Assembly (NCBI GenBank): GCA_035772405.1
Contig: JAYKKM010000472.1
Coordinates: forward strand, 623,001 to 687,000
Direction: 5' to 3'
Source of the DNA: Chrysogorgia sp. JL179-B06
Taxonomy: Eukaryota; Cnidaria; Anthozoa; Scleralcyonacea; Chrysogorgiidae
DNA: 64,000 bases
The translations under genes were made by a program, and so were the position numbers. The notes under the pieces were generated by a model. The model searched no databases. It worked only from the letters and a program-made list of their open reading frames with translations, and had not been told where the DNA came from. Shown piece after piece: positions 57,330 through 64,000 of this stretch (within the stretch, counting starts at the first letter, position 1; every line of letters starts with the position of its first letter).

Positions 57330-60067
57330 TTGAAGGAGGTTGGGGCTGATGTCCAGTTCCCTGTTCGTCCGGTAATTCGTCCATCAACCGGTATACAATA
57401 CTATCAAATCTAAAGAAGATGGGTATATCCTCAAATACAGAGTTAATCGCGCCGGACTTGCTAATCGTACTAAGCAGAACAAGATCATTTTAAGTGAAAT
57501 CCCGAAAGTCAAGCAAAGAAACAACAACAAGTCAAGGTACTGCACGAAAGGTTATGCAAATTTATCCGCTACAAACAACCTGATGAATGATGCCCATAGT
57601 ATTCCTGTGAGGATTACCAACCGTATTCACGCGAACCGCGTTACCACGAGAATTTCCAACACTTTTGGCTCTTCAAATTGGAATAATAAGTCATGCCAAA
57701 ATCTAGTTCCTATTTTCCCGTCAGTTTCCAAGATCGCTGTTACCACCAATGAAAGCGTGACGACTCAACCTTTACTTCCAAGTATCTGCTTGTTGAACGC
57801 TTGGTCCCTTTTACCTAAGATCGATGAACTATCGGCTTGGCTCTCGCAGGATAGAGCCGAAGTGGCTGTAATTACTGAGACTTGGTTGCACCCTGAGATT
57901 GACAGTGAACTCCTTTCAATCCAGGGATACAATCTGCAGGTGTCTGTGTTTTTATCTCTGATAAGATCCCATGCAAGCGACGGCTCGACCTCTGGGTTGG
58001 ATGCCTTCGGCACTCGATTTCTGATTTTAACTGGTTCGGAGGTTTGGATGAACTCTCGGTGAACGATTTAACTGGCTGTTTCACTTCTTCTCTCACCTAC
58101 TATACCATAAACCAATTTTTCCCTTTGAAGTCTGTTAAATTACATAGGACTGACAAGCCCTGGATATCGATTGCTATAAAAAAACTGTCTGATTTTGGAG
58201 CATCAGAGAGCCTTTCATGCCGGGGACACAGTCATGTGGCGTCACTATACAGAAATAAGGTTGAAGGTGCAATAGCTAAGAGTAAGAAGTTGTTTTACTC
58301 AGAGAAGGTAAAACATCTGAAAGGTAAGGATTGTCGTAAATGGTGGAAACTGGTTAATACATGTCTGGCAGAGGCTGCAACCCTCAAACCATATTTATTG
58401 AGAAAGATGGGTCAACTTTATGTGGTATTGAGCTATCTACTGAACTTAACAATTTTTTTGTTTCTTAATGCAGATATTTCTCCACTTGACCTGCACTCCT
58501 TACCTTGCCTCCTTACCATCCACCCGTATGAGGTACCTCTCTCTCTTCTGGTATGTTTCCTTGTGAGTGGAAAAAGTCTGAGATTATCCCCATACCTAAG
58601 GTCCATCCAGTGTCAGCTGAGGAGGACCTTCGACCAGTGTCTCTAACTTCATGTATATCTCTAAGATGGAGATATATCTCTGGAGGATTTTGCGGTAAGC
58701 TGGATTGTTTCCGACGTTGGGAATAAAATCGACCCTCAGCAGTTTGGCTGTCTTAAAGGTAGTTCGACCACCTATTGCTTGCTAGATATGTTACATAATT
58801 GGCTTCAGAATTTAGATCATCCCGGGCATTATCTCCAGATATGTTTCCTTGACTTTAGTAAAGCCTTCGATCGGATTGATAACAGTATCATTATCTGTAA
58901 GCTCATTGACCTGGCAGTTCGTAGATCGCTGATTCCTTGGATATGTAGCTTCCTCTCAGATCGAATACAATCGGTCAAACTAGGTGAGGTCATATCTGCA
59001 GATACTGCGGCTGTGACTTCTGGGATACCACAGGGAATTAAAGTAGGTCCTATTTTGTTTCTCATTATGGCTAATGACTTAGCAAGTAATTCCCAAGTTA
59101 AATCTCGCCACTGGATGTACGTGGATGATATTACCATCTCTCAATCTATCCCTAGAGACGATCCACGATCCGTTCAGGAAGACATACAAACTATTTCTAT
59201 CTGGACAGCTAATAATAATATGAAACTTAATTCTAAGAAATGTAAAGTTATGTCTGTTTCCTTCATTCGTAACCATCCACGTGGGCTTTTTCCTCCTTTA
59301 CTAGTCGACGGTCAGCCTCTCGAAAAGGTTAGTGTTTTTAAGGTCCTTGGCTTGATTATTCAAAATGACCTAAAGTGGAACAGCCATATTAACTTTATAA
59401 CGAAGGAAGCGTGCTTCATATCATCCGTACTCTTCGAAATTCAGGTGTTCCTCCTTGCGATCTCTCAATCATCTATATTTCCCTTATTCGTTCAATATTG
59501 GAATATTGCTGTCCTGTTTGGAGCGCCTGTATCCCCCTGTATTTGTCTGATAAACTTGAGAGAATTCAGAAACGAGCTTTAAGAATCCTTCATCCAGACC
59601 TCCCTTATGCTTCCGCTCTTGCTGCAACTTCTTTACCTTGCCTGGATATACGTAGAAATGCTGTTTGTGAAAGGACACTGAGAAAGATTGCAAATCCGTC
59701 CTCGCGCCTAAACCATCTACTTCCGCCAACTAGGGTCGAGTTTTGCGCAATGCTAAAAGTTATTCTCTTTTCAAGTGCAGAACTGACCGTTTTAAAAATA
59801 GTTTTTTTCCTAAGCTTTCGTCGGTTTAGCTCCTAACAGTATTTGTTATGCTGATATCTTCCATAAGTGTATGTAGCTAATAGGTTGATATAAATTTATT
59901 GTATTATATTGTTTAATATTATATACTGCCCTGATTTATTGTATTTTATCCGCTTTTATGTAAAATTGTATTTATTTAATTGTTTAATATATTTGAAATG
60001 TAAAATTACTGTAATTCACCTTATTGGTGCGAAAGTAGTTTATCAAACCTTCTATTATTATTATTAT
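57330..60067 (+). mobile_element. non-LTR retrotransposon (LINE) nested in the gypsy element
   Basis: The + strand carries an endonuclease start (LLNAWSLLPKIDELSAWLSQ, TETWLHPEID, 57583-58062) that loses most of its domain, then RT at 58779-59582 with FLDFSKAFDRID, SGIPQGIKVGPILF and MYVDDITIS (catalytic VDD). A C-terminal part is in another frame (59411-59836). The 3' end is a TTATTATTATTATTC tail at about 60055. The left boundary is approximate. Several frame breaks make it inactive. Its position between gag and integrase of the gypsy copy shows it inserted later or filled a deletion. Confidence 0.78.
58779..59582 (+). pseudogene. LINE reverse transcriptase domain (nested copy)
   Basis: The frame begins near RT block 2 (MLDMLHNWLQNLDHPGHYLQ), with FSKAFDRIDN, GIPQGIKVGP and YVDDIT present in order and FKVLGLIIQNDLKWNSHIN after the catalytic site. 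It shifts near 59410, after which SIIYISLIRSILEYCCPVWS is in another frame. The sequence differs from the CR1/L2-like RT at 42383-43510, so the two LINEs are of different families. Confidence 0.8.
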
Positions 60068-60462
60068 TCTTATTCCACACTTGGCACAAGTCCGCCTCGT
60101 GCTGGACAGTTCTGATCTCTTGCAATGTGCCCTATTTTATAACCACAGGCGTAACATCTGCGTTTCCACTCTCTTTTCTTTGAATGTTTCTTTTTTGTCT
60201 CTCCGCTGCCCACCATGTTTACAGTGCTTTCTTAATTTCCAGTAATACTACTCGCTTGTTGTCTAGCTGTCTCCCATGCTCTTGCTTTATCAAGCGCGTC
60301 GTTGAGCTTAATGTTTGGCACTTCAAATAGTTTTGTTCTTAAGTCATCTGAAGCAATTTTTTCTAAAAATTGATCTCTTACCGCATCATTTATCGCATGT
60401 TCTCCATAACCATGCACAGTGTCTTGCTTGTTTGCGAAGTCGAAGGACAAAATAATCCACAT
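60065..60462 (-). pseudogene. gypsy Gag C-terminus with zinc knuckle
   Basis: The frame from 60462 reads AVRDQFLEKIASDDLRTKLF and LDKARAWETARQQAS, a typical Gag capsid end. Downstream in the next frame, CYACGYKIGHIARDQNC is a CCHC zinc knuckle that binds RNA. The LINE 3' end abuts directly at about 60065, cutting off the rest of the polyprotein. Confidence 0.75.
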
Positions 60463-60859
60463 CTTCTCCCATCTCCTGCTTTAGCTCTCTTAATCTATGC
60501 CTCTCTGCCTCTGGTTCAATGTACGTATACATTTCTTGTACTCGTTATCGTCGTCTGCTTCGCTTGCAGGCGGAGGAACAACAACCAAATTTTCAAAAAT
60601 ATCTTGTACACGAGGACCAGCTCTATATAATAGCTCATTTCGTTTTCGAACACGATTTTCTAAGTTAACTTTTCCTTCAGCGTAATATCAGAAGTTTCGG
60701 AGCCATACACGCCATTTCTCTGCCAGCTGTGATTTTGGTCCAGAGACATCCATCGCCTGTAATTTGTGTTCCATGGTTAACTACGAAGGTTCTTCTGCTA
60801 TCCTCGTCGCCAATGTAATAACAACGACTCACGATTGATAAGGATTGATAAGGATTGAA

Positions 60860-61460
60860 GTTATAAATTTTCCATTCAAGCGACAGTTTGCCAAATCGAA
60901 CTTCACGATTGTAGTATTTGCTGATTTATCTAGCTAGCGGTCGAACGGTCATATTTCAAATCGAACTAACGAACGGGAATACGGGATGTCACCGTTGTCA
61001 AAAACATTGAGGTTTATATTGCAGTCGATAACAATGTAAACCATGCACGTATCAAGGCGATCATATGGCCCAATCCATGGCCTTCTTATTTGAAAATAAC
61101 ATACGCGGTATAACCTATAACGGTAATGATATGGCGCGTTTATAATGTCGAAATTGAATCTGCTCATTTGAACACCATACATCTAATTCGAACAACATAA
61201 TCATTTACTCGAAACGAGCACTGAAAAATCGTGAAGTTATAAATTTTCCATTCAAGCGAAACTTTTGCCAAATCGAACTTCACGATTGTAATATTTCTGA
61301 ATTGAACGATTTACAGGTATCTGGCGGTCAACTTTCAAATCGAACACACAAACGGGAAATATACCTTACTGGCAATATTAAAATAGCGTACGGAAATCAC
61401 TCAGGATGTCACCGTTGTCAAAACAGTGAAGTTACAGTGTCTCCTTCAATTAAGACGCTG
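60860..61460. repeat. tandem duplication of a ~375-bp AT-rich unit
   Basis: GAAGTTATAAATTTTCCATT, CAAGCGA and GCCAAATCGAACTTCACGATTGTA occur at about 60858 and again at about 61232, each followed by CGGTCAA/CGGTCGAAC, TCAAATCGAAC and GGATGTCACCGTTGTCAAAA. The two copies have diverged by small indels. No gene is supported. Confidence 0.75.
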
Positions 61461-61870
61461 TTATATATATATATATGTTAGATTTATTTATTTTCATAAT
61501 TCGTTACAGCAGCCTTTGGAAAAATGATTAAAAGAACAAAAATCATAAATAGTATCAACTATGGTGCTGAATCAGTACAATCAGTACCAAAATATGAAGA
61601 CTGCTATTATTTTTATTAACTTTTATTAATTTTTATATTATTTTAAAATTTATTAACCATTTGTAATACCAATTATTCTAATTAGCATAAACACACGACC
61701 CAACAAGCGACAAGCTTTAACTTTTATCGTGTTTAAATAAAAATTTATTGTATTGTAGCATAATTGCCAATCTTCATTTGCCATTTACTGGACCACATGC
61801 GTCGAACGCAATTACATAATCTTTGATTACTCCTATAGTCATAGTTTATAGGAATCGTTCGCGTTTATCA
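61461..61870. other. AT-rich non-coding spacer
   Basis: It holds a TA microsatellite (61464-61479) and AT-rich sequence with no open frame of note. I see no gene or signal in it. Confidence 0.4.
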
Positions 61871-61879
61871 AATTCGAAT

Positions 61880-63345
61880 AATGGTTTTTAAAGAACGAGG
61901 CAATAACATTGTTATATATAATATTGTTGGATTACTCATTTATCCGTTTTAAGTGCACAAAATATTTTCGCCACAAGTATAACGTGTTATTGCTGTTGTT
62001 TAGTGTTGCTTTTATGTATAGGATATCAATTTAAGCGGGCTTTATTACAAATAATATTGTTCCATTGAATAGCGATATGTTGCGTAGTTTTGAAATAGGA
62101 GGCAACAACATGTTAGTTTCATTCAATAGCAATATGTTGCGTAGTTTTGAAATAGAACGAGACAGCAATATGTTGCGTATAGTTTTGAAATAGAACGAGA
62201 CAACAACATGTTGTTTCATTCAATAGCATGAATATGTTGCATAGTTTTGAAATAGAACGAGACAACAACGTATAATATTGTTTCATTCAATAGCAATGTG
62301 TTGCGTAGTTTTGAAATGGAAGGAAGCAACAACATATAATATTGTTTCATGCAATAGCGATATGTTATAGTTTTGAAATAGAACGAGACAACATGTTGTT
62401 TCATTCAATAGCATAAATACAGTATGTTGCGTAGTTTTGAAATAGAACGAGGCAACAACATGTAATATGTTTTCATTCAATAGTTTCATTTGAATTAGTT
62501 TTTAAAAAACGAAGCAATACAACATTGTTATATATAATATTGTTGGATTACTCATTTATCCGTTTTAAGTGCACAAAATATTTTCGCCACAAGTATAACG
62601 TGTTATATGCTGTTGTTTAGCGTTGCTTTTATGTATAGGATATCAATTTAAGCGGGCTTTATTACAAATAATATTGTTCCATTGAATAGCGATATGTTGC
62701 GTAGTTTTGAAATAGGAGGCAACAACATGTTAGTTTCATTCAATAGCAATATGTTGCGCAGTTTTGAAATAGAACGAGACAACAACATGTTGTTTCATTG
62801 AATAGCAATATGTTGCGTATAGTTTTGAAATAGAACGAGACAACAACATGTTGTTTCATTGAATAGCAATATGTTGCGTATAGTTTTGAAATAGAACGAG
62901 ACAACAACATGTTGTTTCATTCAATAGCATGAATATGTTGCATAGTTTTGAAATAGAACGAGACAACAACATATAATATAGTTTCATTCAATAGCAATGT
63001 GTTGCGTAGTTTTGAAATGGAAGGAAGCAACAACATATAATATTGTTTATTTGTTTCATGCAATAGCGATATGTTGCGTAGTTTTAAAATGGAACGAGAC
63101 AACAACATGTTGTTACATTCAATAGCAATATGTTGCGTAGTTTTGAAATAGAACGAGGCAACAACATGTAATATTGTTTCATGCGATAGCGGTATGTTGC
63201 GTAGTTTTGAAATAGAACGAGACAACAACATGTTGTTTCATTCAATAGCATAAATATGTTGCGTAGTTTTGAAATAGAACGAGGCAACAACATGTAATAT
63301 GTTTTCATTCAATAGTTTCATTTGAATTAGTTTTTAAAAAACGAA
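61880..63345. repeat. 60-bp minisatellite inside a larger ~630-bp duplication
   Basis: Around twenty units of the form TTTCATTCAATAGCAATATG, TTGCGTAGTTTTGAAATAGA and ACGAGACAACAACATGTTG fill 62050-62490 and 62680-63315. Each array is preceded by the same unique-looking block (AATATTGTTGGATTACTCAT through AAGCGGGCTTTATTACAAAT) at about 61917 and 62536, and each ends TTCATTTGAATTAGTTTTTA. So the whole array was itself duplicated. Open frames on the - strand reading FYFKT and ISKLRNI are repeat translations. Confidence 0.92.
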
Positions 63346-63399
63346 GCAATACAACATTGAGCATGTATGAAGTGTTATTGTTGATAGTGTAAACGGAGG

Positions 63400-63650
63400 A
63401 TGTTGACGGGTCGTTAATCTGTCATTTACGACCCATACGGGTCGTACGACTCATACGAGTTGTTAATAAATTTTGGCCTGACTGTTATAACGTGCGCACA
63501 GCTGGTGATGATATTGATTAACGACGCGCATGAGGTTAAGATAACGAGTCGTGAAGTTTCATTTACGAGTCGTGTCAAGTGGAGTGCCTTCACGAATCGT
63601 ACGAGTCGTGAAGTTTGGTTTACGACCCGTATCATGTCGACAGTATTGGA
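63400..63650. repeat. degenerate ACGAGTCGT/ACGACCCGT words
   Basis: Words such as ACGGGTCGT, TACGACCCATACGGGTCGTA, ACGAGTCGTGAAGTTT and CGTACGAGTCGTG recur in both orientations across 250 bases. They resemble the words of the 52270-52830 array, so the two regions may stem from one repeat family. Confidence 0.6.
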
Positions 63651-63817
63651 CATGTATGGAGATAGAGCATAATGTGTTAATTACAGTTCTATAACAAGGG
63701 TTACCCATGGGTCTAGATACTAGTTTGTGTTATGTTCTTTCATCATTCTGTAGTGTGGATATCATATGTGATTAGAAGATAAATAAATCTACTTAAAACC
63801 ACGTCTCTGTAAAATGG

Positions 63818-64000
63818 ATGAACTCCTATCTACTTGAAGATGTGGAAAAAGGAAAAGTCACATGTGATGTTAATCACAAAGAAGTCACACTCACGCTGAA
63901 TCAAGTATTACAGTTTGTAACAGGTGCAGTTGAGATTCTAGCCATTGTCTTTACACCGAGGCCATCAATTGAGTTTTTACATCAGCAGCAAAGCAGGAAG
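63818..64000 (+). CDS. HECT/G2E3-like exon running off the window (3' partial)
   Basis: The frame from ATG 63818 is open to the last base. It reads NSYLLEDVEKGKVTCDVNHK, then LTLNQVLQFVTGAVEI and FTPRPSIEFLH. LxLxQVLxFxTGAxxIPxxGFxPxPSIEFLH is the pattern I recall from the C-terminal HECT-like domain of G2/M-phase E3-ligase-like proteins that are multi-copy in aquatic invertebrates. The exon at 38170-38586 carries another part of the same kind of protein, but the two are too far apart and too repeat-separated to call one gene. Whether the ATG is a start or an internal codon of an exon is unclear. Confidence 0.5.
   Translation, partial: MNSYLLEDVEKGKVTCDVNHKEVTLTLNQVLQFVTGAVEILAIVFTPRPSIEFLHQQQSRK

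Larger units (their letters stand above)
55976..60859 (-). mobile_element. second gypsy-type LTR element, with a LINE nested in it
   Basis: TGTAATAACGACTCACGATT with GATAAGGATTGATAAGGATTG begins at 55976 (3' LTR side), and the same text with a 3-base insertion begins at 60814, where TTGGCGACGAGGATAGC lies in primer-binding-site position on the - strand. The right LTR copy stops matching at about 60859, so the 5' LTR is truncated. A Gag C-terminus with zinc knuckle (60065-60462) and an integrase (56155-57250) remain; the protease and RT are missing and a + strand LINE occupies the space between. Confidence 0.8.

Noticed and set aside
62031..63308. Frames of 60-100 codons reading VVSFYFKT or RSISKLRNI
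   Set aside because: They are translations of the 60-bp minisatellite.

Overview
The window looks like a piece of an invertebrate animal genome crowded with mobile DNA. A cnidarian or other aquatic invertebrate is my guess, because spliced host-type exons of HECT/G2E3-like, THAP and P2RX7-like families sit among P-element, gypsy and CR1/L2-like elements. There are no bacterial operons, tRNAs or rRNAs that I can recognise.

Bases 1-1204 hold the 3' end of another, less AT-rich virus-like element (the C-terminal tail of a family-B DNA polymerase plus an unknown gene), followed by short repeats. From about 1250 to 27100 there is a very AT-rich, gene-dense block of about 26 kb: an integrated Polinton/Maverick or adintovirus-like dsDNA element. 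It has the whole hallmark set: protein-primed PolB, packaging ATPase, adenain-type cysteine protease, double-jelly-roll major capsid, penton-like minor capsid and retroviral-type integrase. Polymerase and ATPase are on the + strand; protease, capsid genes and integrase are on the - strand and converge on them. Accessory genes include a SET-domain protein, a Fic-domain protein, a DEDDh-like protein and a small protein with a myristoylation signal. Five short, very basic proteins carry Gln-(Lys/Arg)-Gly-Gly sites that probably serve the element's own protease. The right arm (21.4-27.0 kb) is filled with a family of at least nine diverged small paralogues on both strands, plus a duplicated Cys-rich pair. 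PolB, the ATPase, the Fic gene and other genes are broken by frameshifts, several at homopolymers, so this is either a decaying provirus or an assembly with homopolymer errors. I found no terminal inverted repeats.

From 28529 to 31758 lies a compact TTAA-flanked element with about 200-bp imperfect inverted repeats. It encloses two apparently intact, convergent, spliced genes: a THAP-only protein and a P2RX7-like domain protein. Each gene starts next to the same TGACGTCA palindrome in its inverted repeat, and no transposase is visible. I consider this and the right-arm paralogue family the two most unusual things here.

The rest is host-type repeat sequence: a 3.8-kb gypsy element with matching 161-bp LTRs and a deleted RNase H (31955-35715); an exon of a HECT/G2E3-like gene family (38170-38586); a minisatellite (39.1-40.3 kb); a CR1/L2-like LINE (42.0-45.8 kb); a P-element/THAP9-like transposase relic cut by a recent inverted duplication (47.6-49.9 kb); a gypsy integrase relic (50.9-51.8 kb); satellite-like arrays; a gypsy element with a LINE nested in it (55976-60859); a 60-bp minisatellite (61.9-63.3 kb); and a second HECT-like exon running off the right edge.
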